A stretch of DNA of 64,000 nucleotides from Mucilaginibacter rivuli (GCF_019391655.1 NZ_JAHXPQ010000003.1:434001-498000), one strand, 5' to 3'; positions 26,713-35,518 are shown, counted from the stretch's first letter. Notes: generated from the sequence alone by a model not told the origin. A program made the numbers and translations.

Positions 26713-27540
26713 ATGAAAAATATACTGGTATTGACCGATCTTTCGCCACGGTCCGAGCAAATTTCGCGGGTAGCTTTAAAGTTAGCAAAACAGCTCGGTG
26801 CCGGTTTATTGCTATGTGATGTTTTAAGTTCGCCGCTTAAAAATGCCATCCATTTTTACAGTAATGATTACTGGCCTTTTGAAGATGATTGCCAGAATGT
26901 TGAAGAACTGGTAAACCACCTCAATTTGGAGAATGTTGCGGGCAATATGGATATCCATTGCGTCAACTTTGATGAATTTTATCCTGACAGGATAAAAGAA
27001 ACCATAACTAATGAAAACATCTGTATGGTTATGATGGCGATAGAACAGATTAGCGACCTGAAAACAGATGACGAGGATAATTACGCCAGGCAGATAATTG
27101 ACCAGGCAAATTGCCCTGTATTTTTAATACCGGATGGTGCGGATATTAACGAGTTAGATAAAATAGCCTACCTTACCGATCTGCGTTATTGCGATATACA
27201 GGTGGTAAATTTATTAAAGGCGCTTAATGCCACTGTTTTTGTAACCCACGTATCGGCATGGGGAACCCCGGATATGAATGATGCCTACGCCCAGGCTTTT
27301 TTAACAGATGAAATAGCCGCCAATATAGATTACGGCAAGTTATTTTTGAGGAACATTAAAGGCGAAAACCGCAAAACAGACCTCGATCATATTGTGCTAA
27401 ACTCTGATATAAAAGCCATCGCTATTGTAAATAAAAAGCACCAGATGTTAGACAAATTTATACAGACCGAGCCGGGTAAAGAAAGGGCCTACCACCAATT
27501 ACCTTTATTAATTGTGCCCTATATGGACCGTAACTGGTAA
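26713..27540 (+). CDS. Tandem universal stress protein
   Basis: The 275-residue protein starts with KNILVLTDLSPRSEQISRVALKLAKQLG, the first strand and helix of the USP fold, and has two USP-like halves (about 1-145 and 150-275). The second starts at DKIAYLTDLRYCDIQVVNLLKAL. Neither half shows the G-x2-G-x9-G ATP-binding signature clearly, so it is probably of the non-ATP-binding type. It is divergent from the M16 pair and converges with the OmpA-family gene with only 6 bases between the stop codons. It likely acts in the cytoplasm under stress, details unknown. Confidence 0.8.
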   Translation: MKNILVLTDLSPRSEQISRVALKLAKQLGAGLLLCDVLSSPLKNAIHFYSNDYWPFEDDCQNVEELVNHLNLENVAGNMDIHCVNFDEFYPDRIKETITNENICMVMMAIEQISDLKTDDEDNYARQIIDQANCPVFLIPDGADINELDKIAYLTDLRYCDIQVVNLLKALNATVFVTHVSAWGTPDMNDAYAQAFLTDEIAANIDYGKLFLRNIKGENRKTDLDHIVLNSDIKAIAIVNKKHQMLDKFIQTEPGKERAYHQLPLLIVPYMDRNW

Positions 27541-27546
27541 TATCCA

Positions 27547-29103
27547 TTATTCGAATACGGCGCGGCGGTTAATTATACGGCCCTGCTCGCTTGAGTTATT
27601 TGCTCTTGGATCCATTTCGCCATAACCTTTTGCAGTTACCTGCGCTTCGGGAACGCCATTTGCTACCAGGTACATTTTAACGGCACGTGCACGCGCTACT
27701 GATAAACTGATGTTATGGCCAACTATACCCTCTGATGATGCATAACCCCTTATGGTAACCTTTTTAGCGGGGTGCGCTATCAGATCCTTAACTACAACAT
27801 CCAACTGCTGATAATATGAGGAAGGAATTGTTGAGCTGTTATAATCGAACATCACAATAGGATAAACAATAGTTTTTGCCATCGTATCCAGTTTATTTAA
27901 ACGGGCAAGTAATGCACTGTCAGGTTTATTAACAATAACTATAGGGCATCCAGAACCATCAACTGTAGTGCCTTTTGGCGTGTGTAAACATTTATCAAAG
28001 TAATCGGGCACACCATCACCATCCTCATCATTTTTAAGGCTGTCAATTTTATGCTGAAAACTCAGCAGGCGGGTTTTAAGCGTGCTATCAACACGTACCG
28101 AATCTTTTACCCGTTCGTAAACCGATGGCATGCTGCTTACCCAGTCGATATTGGGTTTTGATTTTTTGCCGATAGACATTTCCAGGCCAAAGTACCCGTA
28201 AGAGAATTTGTTTTTGCGTGATGAACGGGCAAAATTGGTAGAACTAAGTGTTTTCCCGACTTCGCCCAAATTGAAGGTGTTACCATAAGTGCCGTCAAAA
28301 AAGTCATCGTCAACAAAGTTTGCGGTATAGCCGCTATTAAATGTAAACCTGTCATTAATACGGATTTTTAAACCAATGCCGGCTTGTGTGGTTAACTCAT
28401 GCACAAATGTTTTATCGCGCGTAAAGCCTACATGGCCCTCATAGCTTACTGTGGTACCATCAACATAATTAACCGTAGGTGCAAACCCGATAAAGCCCGA
28501 GCCTGCCAAAACAAAAAAGTTAAGCGCGTTGCGGTGCTTAAAAATATCTAAGGAGCCAATTTGTATAATACTTGTTAAAGATAGAGAATAAGCAAGATTG
28601 GTATTAAATGATTGTACTATTGATGCATTCCCTTTATAATATGGAGGATTTGAGCCTGCAACATGCCCCGTTAAAGCATCGAATTGAAAACCAACCGAAT
28701 GTATTAATTGCTTACGGACAGATATGCCAAACCCTTGTTTAATTGATACATTGGTAAAGTTGTTTGAACCGCCAATTACTAAGAATGGTGATAATATGCC
28801 TGTATTTATACCGATGTTCCATGTCCTGAAATCTTGTATACGGTTAATTGCTTTCAGCTTAACGGCTTTCAGATCGTGCCAAACCAGGTCTTGCGGGATA
28901 GTTCGATACGCTGTTATTGTATCCTGTCTGGCAGCACCCGTTTTATGGGCTGATGCAGTATCTTGCGTGGCTTTTGGTTTAGCCAGTATATAACGCTTAA
29001 CCAGGGTGTCATGCTGCATTGTATCCCTAAGAGATGTTACCTGCGCATTTGCAGCCATACTGAATATGCTGAGGCATAAAAATATACGCAAACGTAATTT
29101 CAT
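27547..29103 (-). CDS. OmpA-family outer-membrane protein
   Basis: The 518-residue protein has a signal peptide (cut around NAQVTS), a middle part of about 240 residues rich in beta-strands that probably forms a barrel (residues 95-330), a thrombospondin-3-like Ca-binding stretch (NDEDGDGVPDYFDKC near residue 358) and a C-terminal OmpA domain (residues 405-518). The latter contains VTIRGYASSEGIVGHNISLS and ARAVKMYLVANGV, with the peptidoglycan-binding Asp/Arg equivalents in the second block and the closing INRRAVFE. It anchors the outer membrane to the cell wall. The gene is single, with a 735-base region upstream. Confidence 0.87.
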   Translation of the reverse strand: MKLRLRIFLCLSIFSMAANAQVTSLRDTMQHDTLVKRYILAKPKATQDTASAHKTGAARQDTITAYRTIPQDLVWHDLKAVKLKAINRIQDFRTWNIGINTGILSPFLVIGGSNNFTNVSIKQGFGISVRKQLIHSVGFQFDALTGHVAGSNPPYYKGNASIVQSFNTNLAYSLSLTSIIQIGSLDIFKHRNALNFFVLAGSGFIGFAPTVNYVDGTTVSYEGHVGFTRDKTFVHELTTQAGIGLKIRINDRFTFNSGYTANFVDDDFFDGTYGNTFNLGEVGKTLSSTNFARSSRKNKFSYGYFGLEMSIGKKSKPNIDWVSSMPSVYERVKDSVRVDSTLKTRLLSFQHKIDSLKNDEDGDGVPDYFDKCLHTPKGTTVDGSGCPIVIVNKPDSALLARLNKLDTMAKTIVYPIVMFDYNSSTIPSSYYQQLDVVVKDLIAHPAKKVTIRGYASSEGIVGHNISLSVARARAVKMYLVANGVPEAQVTAKGYGEMDPRANNSSEQGRIINRRAVFE

Positions 29104-29838
29104 TTTTTATTCAATTAATCGGGGGAACCAAAATTTTACAGAAAGCTTTGGTTTTTGAAAAGCATTAGACAAACATCAAGCCACCCAAACCCAAAAAAAA
29201 CAAGTAAAACGCAAAATCCGCGGGTATGTACGCTTTTTTACTAAAGGCAGATTTCATTAAAAATCATTTTTTGTTTTTTGGAATAAAAAAACGCGGAACA
29301 GGATGTGAGATTTCAGGATAGTAAACTGCTTTTATCCGGTAACAACATTCGCGGAATAATTTACTGTGTTATAATTTTTTAATTATATGCTTTAAATCAC
29401 CAGCATCCATTATCAATTTATTAATAATCTGAAAGAAATTTACCAATATCAAAACACAAAATAAACCGGCAATTAAACAGCGTGCATTTTGCGTCGTTAA
29501 AATATAGTTGTCTTTTTTGTGATGCCGACCTAACAAAAAATTTTATTTTGTTAAATTATTTTACGTCCTGCTCTGGTAAACAGGCCAAAACATTACAAAA
29601 AAATAACAATCCAACGCTAAAAAAATCTATTCGCAAAGTAATCGCTGTAAAATCATTGTTGAAAAATGTAGAGGTTTTTACCAGTCAGCTATCGTTTTCA
29701 AAAGCATTCCCCAAAAGTGTTGCTTTTTTTCCCCATGCAAAATCAATATGGAATTACATTATGTCATTTGATAAGCCTAATTTTACCGTTATAACAAAGC
29801 TAAGGCAACAACGCCTGATAAAAATTTGAAACATCAAC
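29104..29838. other. 735-base intergenic region, AT-rich, with one palindrome
   Basis: This gap separates the start codons of the divergent OmpA-family and cystathionine synthase genes. It holds a perfect inverted repeat TAACAAA-N9-TTTGTTA (29531-29553), which also occurs with a 5-base spacer upstream of the neighbouring Lrp-type gene. A 115-codon open frame (29482-29829) runs through much of it but has no family resemblance or codon pattern of a real gene. I see no RNA gene. Confidence 0.45.
29531..29553. promoter_or_regulatory. Palindrome TAACAAA-N9-TTTGTTA, candidate operator
   Basis: Perfect 7-base arms. The same arms with a 5-base spacer lie at 32383-32401 next to the Lrp/AsnC regulator gene. 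The site is about 290 bases upstream of the cystathionine synthase gene. The shared arms are seen, binding by the Lrp-like protein is inference. Confidence 0.35.
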
Positions 29839-31200
29839 ATGTGGTATAACAATATATTAGAAACCATAGGCCATACCCCACTGGTAAAGCTTAATAAGAT
29901 AGTAAAAGATATACCGGCAACGGTTTTGGCAAAAGTGGAGACTACAAACCCGGGCAACTCCATAAAAGACCGAATGGCGCTTAAAATGATAGAAGACGCC
30001 GAACAAAACGGGCTGCTGAAACCCGGAGGTACTATTATAGAAGGTACATCGGGCAATACTGGCATGGGCTTGGCTATGGCGGCCATTATTAAAGGGTATA
30101 AATGTATTTTTACCACAACGGATAAACAATCGAAAGAGAAAGTGGATGCCTTACGTGCTTTTGGTGCAGAAGTAATTGTTTGCCCCACCAATGTTGACCC
30201 TGAAGATGCCCGCTCCTATTATTCGGTATCATCGCGCCTGGTGCGGGAAACGCCAAATTCCTGGAAACCTAACCAGTACGATAACCTGTCGAACTCGCAG
30301 GCGCATTATGAGCAAACCGGCCCGGAGATATGGGAACAAACTGAAGGCAAAGTAACCCACCTGGTTTGCGGTGTGGGTACCGGGGGAACCATAAGCGGTA
30401 CAGCAAAATATTTAAAAGAAAAGAACCCCAACATTAAAGTACTGGGTATTGATACTTATGGCTCTGTATTTAAAAAATATAAAGAAACCGGCATTTTTGA
30501 TAAGAACGAGATATACCCATACATTACCGAAGGTATTGGCGAAGACTTTTTACCGGAGAACGTAGATTTTAACCTGATAGACCATTTTGAAAAAGTAACT
30601 GATAAAGATGCCGCATTAATGACCCGCGATATATCTTTAAAAGAAGGCATTTTTGTGGGTAACTCATCAGGATCTGCCATAGCCGGGCTATTGCAGATGA
30701 AAGGTATGTTTAAAGAGGGCGATGTAGTGGTAGTAATATTCCCGGACCATGGGTCGCGCTATATGGGCAAAATGTTTAACGAGGACTGGCTGCGCGAGCG
30801 CGGCTTTTTAACCGATGCCAAACTTACCGCCCGCAGCATCATAGCCAAAAAAGAAAAAACCGAGATAGTGACCATTGATTGTGAAAAAAGCATAATGGAA
30901 GCCATCAGTACCATAAAAAGCCTTAATATATCGCAAATACCTGTTACTCAAAAAGGTATGGTGATAGGTAAAATAACAGAAAGCGGTATTTTAGATGCCT
31001 TGCTTGAAAATCCATCACTGCGTTCATCAACCGTGAAAAGCATTGCTACGGGCAGTTTCCCATTTGTGGATCTGAATACGAGTATTGATAAGATATCGGC
31101 GTTGATCAATAAGGATAACAGCGCGGTGCTGGTTGAAGATGAGCAAGGGCGGATAGAGATTATTACGCAGTATGATATTATAAATGCGATAAGCGGGTAA
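29839..31200 (+). CDS. Cystathionine beta-synthase with C-terminal CBS domains
   Basis: The 453-residue PLP enzyme joins homocysteine and serine (or acts as cysteine synthase) in trans-sulfuration. It has NPGNSIKDR with the PLP Lys at residue 43, EGTSGNTGMG near residue 70 (substrate loop) and GVGTGGTISG near residue 180 (PLP phosphate loop). A pair of CBS domains follows from about residue 335 (SIMEAISTIKSLNISQIPV and VKSIATGSFPFVDLNTS), as in eukaryotic-type cystathionine beta-synthase. No heme motif is present at the N-terminus. It is a single gene followed by a palindromic repeat. A pure O-acetylserine sulfhydrylase role is less likely given the CBS pair. Confidence 0.88.
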   Translation: MWYNNILETIGHTPLVKLNKIVKDIPATVLAKVETTNPGNSIKDRMALKMIEDAEQNGLLKPGGTIIEGTSGNTGMGLAMAAIIKGYKCIFTTTDKQSKEKVDALRAFGAEVIVCPTNVDPEDARSYYSVSSRLVRETPNSWKPNQYDNLSNSQAHYEQTGPEIWEQTEGKVTHLVCGVGTGGTISGTAKYLKEKNPNIKVLGIDTYGSVFKKYKETGIFDKNEIYPYITEGIGEDFLPENVDFNLIDHFEKVTDKDAALMTRDISLKEGIFVGNSSGSAIAGLLQMKGMFKEGDVVVVIFPDHGSRYMGKMFNEDWLRERGFLTDAKLTARSIIAKKEKTEIVTIDCEKSIMEAISTIKSLNISQIPVTQKGMVIGKITESGILDALLENPSLRSSTVKSIATGSFPFVDLNTSIDKISALINKDNSAVLVEDEQGRIEIITQYDIINAISG

Positions 31201-31222
31201 TCCTGCTGCAGTATAACCAAGA

Positions 31223-31319
31223 CGTCTTTGCGAGGCACGAAGCAATCCTAAACTATTCATTAGCGCTTTGCATGTCGCAAACCTTTCTATCGAGGATTGC
31301 TTCGTTCCTCGCAATGACG
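31223..31319. repeat. Dispersed palindromic repeat, copy 1
   Basis: The outer arms start CGTCTTTGCGAGG and end CCTCGCAATGACG. Each arm is 26 bases long and they pair with two mismatches. The repeat lies 22 bases behind the cystathionine synthase stop. Two other copies are at 45132-45220 and 57767-57853. The middle part differs between copies. Confidence 0.85.
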
Positions 31320-31338
31320 AAAAAACACTAAACAAATA

Positions 31339-31842
31339 TTAGCGAATTGAGATTGCCGGAAAGAAATATAGTACCGTTTTAAACAAAATAAAGATAACTA
31401 CAACAAAGAGAGTTACCAGACCGCTACGTTTGGTTTTTAATTGAAAAGCGATTAGGAATGCTATTATGGAATAAATAATGCCATTAGCAAATAAACTTCG
31501 CACATATAAAAAGAGCCTATCACTGTCGAAAGTTTGGACCCTCACCAATTGAAATTGCATTTCAGAAATGAAGCAAGTTATTGCTCCCAACAACGTAAGG
31601 TTCAGGATAGTAATATCTCGGTTTACTTTTAGAAAAGCTTTTTCGGTATAGGTCAATATCAATAGCGTGGAACCCGTAAATATTAAGCCATATAATTTTA
31701 TAGGTGTATTTGGTATGTATTCCGGCAAAACGAAAAACAGGTCCGCGTAAAACGTTGCTGTCATTGCGGAAAACAAAAGCAGACTAAATATCAGTACATT
31801 ATTTACCTGCCCGGCCCACATCTTCCGTCTCACATCATCCAT
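31339..31842 (-). CDS. Small multi-pass membrane protein of unknown function
   Basis: The 167-residue protein has four to five hydrophobic segments (about residues 15-35, 45-65, 78-95, 112-130, 138-160) separated by short charged loops, so it should be an inner-membrane protein. No family motif is recognised. It lies 6 bases behind the Lrp/AsnC regulator in the same direction and is probably its operon partner. The Lrp-type gene and this gene could form a small amino-acid-responsive unit, similar to regulator/exporter pairs, but its size and topology do not match LysE or EamA families. Confidence 0.65.
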   Translation of the reverse strand: MDDVRRKMWAGQVNNVLIFSLLLFSAMTATFYADLFFVLPEYIPNTPIKLYGLIFTGSTLLILTYTEKAFLKVNRDITILNLTLLGAITCFISEMQFQLVRVQTFDSDRLFLYVRSLFANGIIYSIIAFLIAFQLKTKRSGLVTLFVVVIFILFKTVLYFFPAISIR

Positions 31843-31848
31843 CTGATC

Positions 31849-32322
31849 CTAATACTCCAAAGGCACAGTAGGCTCCTTTTTACTGGTACTCATAATCATC
31901 ATCGTCTGGAAAGTTTTTACAACCGTTATTTTACTGATCTTATCCATGATCAGTTGCTCATAGGCTTTAATATCGCGAACGTAAACCTTTAGCAAAAAAT
32001 CGCACTGGCCGGTTACGTGGTGGCATTCGGTTACTTCTTTAATGGCTTTTATCTCGTCAACAAAAACCTGGATGGTGTTGTTCTTATGAAAATCGAGCGA
32101 TACCTGGATAAAAGTTTTGATACCCAGCCCCAATTTTTCCTCGTCAACCAAAGCATGATAGCTTTTTATAAAACCTGAATTTTCAAGCTTACGCACACGC
32201 TCTAAAGTAGGTGCCGGCGAAAGCCCTATTTCTGTTGATAACTGGAGGTTGGTTATACGCCCGTTCTCTTGCAGTGTTTTTAAAATAGTCAGGTCTATTT
32301 TGTCTATATCGGTAGTTGCCAT
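31849..32322 (-). CDS. Lrp/AsnC-family transcriptional regulator
   Basis: The 157-residue protein has the N-terminal winged helix-turn-helix (IDLTILKTLQENGRITNLQL ... LSPAPTLERVRKLENSG) and the C-terminal RAM ligand domain (ECHHVTGQCDFLLKVYV near residue 98), the Gly-Asp turn being the effector site. Such regulators sense amino acids and often control their own gene and nearby metabolic genes. Its minus-strand -7 element TATATTTG at 32331-32338 lies only 8 bases before the start codon, so the mRNA is nearly leaderless. The palindrome at 32383-32401 is its likely operator. The next gene downstream is a small membrane protein. Confidence 0.9.
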   Translation of the reverse strand: MATTDIDKIDLTILKTLQENGRITNLQLSTEIGLSPAPTLERVRKLENSGFIKSYHALVDEEKLGLGIKTFIQVSLDFHKNNTIQVFVDEIKAIKEVTECHHVTGQCDFLLKVYVRDIKAYEQLIMDKISKITVVKTFQTMMIMSTSKKEPTVPLEY

Positions 32323-32330
32323 AATGGTTA

Positions 32331-32338
32331 CAAATATA
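32331..32338 (-). promoter_or_regulatory. -7 element of the Lrp-type gene
   Basis: TATATTTG on the minus strand is an exact TAnnTTTG match, 8 bases upstream of the start codon at 32322. A nearly leaderless mRNA follows from this. Confidence 0.5.
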
Positions 32339-32382
32339 TATTTTACATTTAAACAAAATAAAATTTTTTAAAATAGATATTC

Positions 32383-32401
32383 TAACAAAATAAATTTGTT
32401 A
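32383..32401. promoter_or_regulatory. Palindrome in the lrp-mntR divergent region
   Basis: TAACAAA-ATAAA-TTTGTTA is a perfect inverted repeat with 7-base arms, about 60 bases from both divergent start codons. The arms are the same as at 29531-29553 upstream of the cystathionine synthase gene. Confidence 0.4.
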
Positions 32402-32423
32402 CAACAGCTTTCATTTCATAAAA

Positions 32424-32439
32424 TTTAGGCAAGTCTAAA
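32424..32439. promoter_or_regulatory. Candidate MntR/DtxR operator
   Basis: TTTAGGCAAGTCTAAA is an interrupted palindrome (TTTAG-N6-CTAAA) that resembles DtxR/MntR-family boxes. It covers the expected -33 region, 8 bases before the -7 element TAGATTTG. Metal-loaded regulator bound here would block transcription of its own gene and the transporter. Confidence 0.55.
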
Positions 32440-32447
32440 AATTTAAT

Positions 32448-32455
32448 TAGATTTG
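32448..32455 (+). promoter_or_regulatory. -7 element of the mntR-mntH operon
   Basis: TAGATTTG fits TAnnTTTG, 5 bases ahead of the ATG at 32461. The mRNA is probably leaderless. Confidence 0.5.
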
Positions 32456-32460
32456 TTGAA

Positions 32461-33114
32461 ATGAACTCATACACAGAAGAGAATTACCTTAAATCTATCT
32501 ATCACCTATCGGTACCAACTGATGAAAGTGTGAGTACAAACAGCATAGCGGCGTCAGTAAATACCAAGGCAGCCTCGGTAACCGATATGTTGAAAAAACT
32601 GGCTGATAAAAAGCTTATTAATTATACCAAATACCAGGGTGTTAGCTTAACCGAAGAAGGCAAAGCCATTGCTATTAATATTGTGCGTAAACATAGGTTG
32701 TGGGAGTTTTTTTTGGTAGAGAAACTCCACTTTAAGTGGGACGAAGTGCATGAATTAGCCGAAGAGCTTGAACATATTACATCGGTTGAATTGATAGACA
32801 GGCTGGATAAGTTTTTGGGCAACCCCAAATACGACCCGCACGGCGACCCTATACCTGACAGTACAGGCTGTATAAAAAAAGACGAGTTGATACCCATATC
32901 AACCCTACAGCCCGGGCAAAGCGCCATTATTATGGGTGTACGCGAGCACGCCCCTGTATTTTTACAGTATCTCGAAAAAATGAATTTAACCATAGGCAAA
33001 CAAATTAAGCCAATTGAGGTAATAGCATTCGACCATTCGGTGTTGTTAAGCGTTAACAACAATACAGTGAGTATTAGCCGCGATGTGGCAAAAAATATAT
33101 TAGTTACCATATGA
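32461..33114 (+). CDS. DtxR/MntR-family metal-dependent repressor
   Basis: The 217-residue regulator has the N-terminal winged helix (MNSYTEENYLKSIYHLS ... KAASVTDMLKKLADK), the dimerisation domain with metal ligands (for example HRLWEFFLVEKLHFKWDEVH near residue 80 with several His and Glu) and a C-terminal SH3-like/FeoA domain (ISTLQPGQSAIIMGVREH from about residue 145). It likely senses Mn or Fe and controls the transporter whose gene overlaps its stop codon by 4 bases (ATGA). A candidate operator and a -7 element sit directly before the start. Mn is more likely than Fe given the Nramp partner. Confidence 0.88.
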   Translation: MNSYTEENYLKSIYHLSVPTDESVSTNSIAASVNTKAASVTDMLKKLADKKLINYTKYQGVSLTEEGKAIAINIVRKHRLWEFFLVEKLHFKWDEVHELAEELEHITSVELIDRLDKFLGNPKYDPHGDPIPDSTGCIKKDELIPISTLQPGQSAIIMGVREHAPVFLQYLEKMNLTIGKQIKPIEVIAFDHSVLLSVNNNTVSISRDVAKNILVTI

Positions 33115-35000
33115 GCAGGCAAGAAAAATCATTAGGCAATGTACATAGTTCGGTAGCTACCGAAAACAAAACAGGCTGGCGCAAGGTAATGGCCTTTTTA
33201 GGCCCGGCATATTTAGTGAGCGTTGGCTACATGGACCCGGGAAACTGGGCAACAGATATTGCCGGCGGCAGCGCCTTTGGCTACAGACTGATATGGGTAT
33301 TGCTGTTATCAAACATGATAGCGTTGCTGTTGCAATCGTTAAGTACAAGGCTGGGTATTGTGCGCGGGCTTGATCTGGCACAAGCCTCAAAAAACACCTA
33401 CACCCGTTTTGTAAACTTTTGGCTGTACATACTGGCACAAATAGCCATTATCGCCTGCGATCTGGCCGAAGTAATAGGTATGGCCATTGGCTTGCAATTG
33501 CTTTTCCACCTGCCGTTATTGTGGGGTATATCATTAACCGTGAGCGACACCCTGCTCCTGCTGTTTTTAATGAATAAAGGCATGCGCAAGCTGGAAGGCT
33601 TTATTATTTCCATGATATTTGTGATAGGACTGGCATTTTTGATAGAGATGTTTATTGTGAAGCCGGATATAGTTGAAGTAGCCAAAGGCTTTTTCCCGCA
33701 TAATATGAAGGGGGCCGAGCTGTACATCGCTATCGGGATATTAGGTGCTACAGTGATGCCGCATAATTTATACCTGCATTCTTCGCTGGTGCAAACCCGT
33801 AAGATAGACCGCAGTGATGAAGGTATAAGCAACGCGCTTAAGTTTAACTTTATAGATACTACCATTGCCTTAAACCTGGCATTTTTTGTAAACGCGGCCA
33901 TATTGATACTCGCGGCAAGCGCGTTCTTCCGTAATGGTTATTTCCAGGTTGCCGAGATAAAAGACGCTTATAAACTGCTCGATCATATTTTTGGCGCGGT
34001 GGCGCCGGTGCTGTTCGCGGTGGCGCTGATCGCTTCGGGCCAAAGCTCAACCATTACCGGTACTTTGGCCGGGCAGATCATTATGGAAGGCCATATTAAC
34101 CTGCGTGTACAGCCCTGGCTGCGCCGCTTGTTAACGCGTCTGTTAGCCATTGTACCTGCAGTATTAACCATTGTTTACTTTGGGGACGATGCGCTCACCA
34201 GTCTTATTATATTAAGCCAGGTGGTATTGAGCCTGCAGTTAGGTTTCGCGGTTATTCCGCTGATCCACTTTACAGCCGATAAAGAGCAGATGGGCAAATT
34301 TGCCATTGGTCCGGTTGTTAAAATACTGGCATGGCTAAGCGCGTTAATCATTGTAGGGTTAAATGCCAAGCTGGTGTATGAGCAAATAGGCACCTGGCTT
34401 AAAGATTACCCGGCATCCGCAATGTGGATATATACTTTAGTGATACCACTTACTATCGGAATAGCAATACTGTTGTTGTATGTATTTTTCAGGCCAATAT
34501 TCTTTAAACACCATAAATCACCATTAATGCGTGTGCCGCATGGTGTTGCTGCCGTACTTACCGATTTTGAGAACACGGTATATAAAAAGATAGCCATTAC
34601 CATTGATTTTTCGAATAACGATAAGGATTCTCTCCGCCATGCTATTATGCAGGGCGGAAAAAAAGCCGAATACACGCTGATTCATATTGTAGAAACCGCG
34701 GCAGCAAGCTATCACGGTACAGAAACGCTCGACCATGAAACGCAAAGTGATAAAGAGAATCTGGATAAATATGTAGCCGCGTTAGAGGCAATGGGCTATC
34801 AATCGCATTCCATCATAGGCTATGGCAAGGCATCCAACGCAATAGCGGATATTGTAAAGAAAGAAAGCATAGATTTTATTGTGATGGGATCGCACGGGCA
34901 CAAGGCTTTGAAGGATTTGATATTTGGCACTACCGTGGATGCGGTAAGGCATAAGGTAAATGTACCGATATTGATCGTTAGGCCGGGGGCTAAAATATAA
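33111..35000 (+). CDS. mntH: Nramp metal transporter fused to a universal stress domain
   Basis: The 629-residue protein has an Nramp core of about eleven membrane helices (residues 25-460) with the two metal-site motifs: MDPGN (residues 41-45) in TM1 and MPHN (216-219) in TM6. Mn(II) or Fe(II) uptake with protons is expected. After residue 480 the chain continues as a cytoplasmic USP domain of about 150 residues (KIAITIDFSNNDKDSLRHAI), which ends with the nucleotide-binding signature MGSHGHKALKDLIFGTTVDA and a final strand VPILIVRPG. Standard MntH proteins are about 410-450 residues, so the tail is an added regulatory domain. It is co-expressed with the repressor. Confidence 0.93.
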   Translation: MSRQEKSLGNVHSSVATENKTGWRKVMAFLGPAYLVSVGYMDPGNWATDIAGGSAFGYRLIWVLLLSNMIALLLQSLSTRLGIVRGLDLAQASKNTYTRFVNFWLYILAQIAIIACDLAEVIGMAIGLQLLFHLPLLWGISLTVSDTLLLLFLMNKGMRKLEGFIISMIFVIGLAFLIEMFIVKPDIVEVAKGFFPHNMKGAELYIAIGILGATVMPHNLYLHSSLVQTRKIDRSDEGISNALKFNFIDTTIALNLAFFVNAAILILAASAFFRNGYFQVAEIKDAYKLLDHIFGAVAPVLFAVALIASGQSSTITGTLAGQIIMEGHINLRVQPWLRRLLTRLLAIVPAVLTIVYFGDDALTSLIILSQVVLSLQLGFAVIPLIHFTADKEQMGKFAIGPVVKILAWLSALIIVGLNAKLVYEQIGTWLKDYPASAMWIYTLVIPLTIGIAILLLYVFFRPIFFKHHKSPLMRVPHGVAAVLTDFENTVYKKIAITIDFSNNDKDSLRHAIMQGGKKAEYTLIHIVETAAASYHGTETLDHETQSDKENLDKYVAALEAMGYQSHSIIGYGKASNAIADIVKKESIDFIVMGSHGHKALKDLIFGTTVDAVRHKVNVPILIVRPGAKI

Positions 35001-35036
35001 AATCCGAAATCAAACATCCAAAATCCGAAATCGCAT

Positions 35037-35044
35037 TATCTTTG
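35037..35044 (+). promoter_or_regulatory. -7 element of smpB
   Basis: TATCTTTG is an exact TAnnTTTG match, 7 bases before the smpB start. Two copies of AAAATCCGAAATC precede it at about 35000-35033. Confidence 0.5.
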
Positions 35045-35051
35045 CACCGTT

Positions 35052-35504
35052 ATGGCCGAGGAGAAGATTTACATCAAGAATAAAAAAGCATACTTTGAAT
35101 ACCAGATACTGGATAAATATGTAGCTGGCTTAAAGCTACTGGGCACCGAGATAAAATCCATCCGTGACAATAAGGCAAACCTGAACGATGCTTTCTGCAC
35201 CTTTATCGGTAGCGAGTTATTTGTGCGCAACCTGCATATTGCAGAGTACTCGCATGGCTCATTTTATAACCATGAGCAAAAGCGCGACCGGGTGCTGCTC
35301 CTCAACAAAAAAGAACTCAAAAAACTACAAACCCGTACTGAAGAAAAGGGTTTCACCATAGTCCCGCTTGCCATCTTCATTAACGAACGAGGCTTTGCCA
35401 AACTCGAAATAGCCTTAGCCCAGGGTAAAAAAACCTTTGATAAACGCGAAACGATGAAAGAACGGGATAGTAAGATTGAGATGGACAGGGCTTTGAAAAG
35501 ATAG
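35052..35504 (+). CDS. smpB: SsrA-binding protein
   Basis: The 150-residue protein binds tmRNA and brings it to stalled ribosomes (trans-translation). The motifs NKKAYFEYQILDKYVAGL, LLGTEIKSIRDNKANLNDAF and YSHGSFYNHEQKRDRVLLL are the standard SmpB blocks. The basic C-terminal tail (RETMKERDSKIEMDRALKR) enters the mRNA path. The length matches the family. A TAnnTTTG box sits only 7 bases upstream, so the transcript has almost no leader. It converges with pcm and the two share a hairpin between their ends. Confidence 0.96.
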   Translation: MAEEKIYIKNKKAYFEYQILDKYVAGLKLLGTEIKSIRDNKANLNDAFCTFIGSELFVRNLHIAEYSHGSFYNHEQKRDRVLLLNKKELKKLQTRTEEKGFTIVPLAIFINERGFAKLEIALAQGKKTFDKRETMKERDSKIEMDRALKR

Positions 35505-35518
35505 AATCAAGAGCCGAG

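Noticed and set aside
29482..29829. 115-codon plus-strand open frame before the cystathionine synthase gene
   Set aside because: No family likeness, no signal or domain, and AT-rich composition like non-coding DNA; a palindrome lies inside it.
31027..31335. Minus-strand open frames over the 3' end of the cystathionine synthase gene
   Set aside because: They arise from the dispersed repeat and antisense sequence and have no support of their own.
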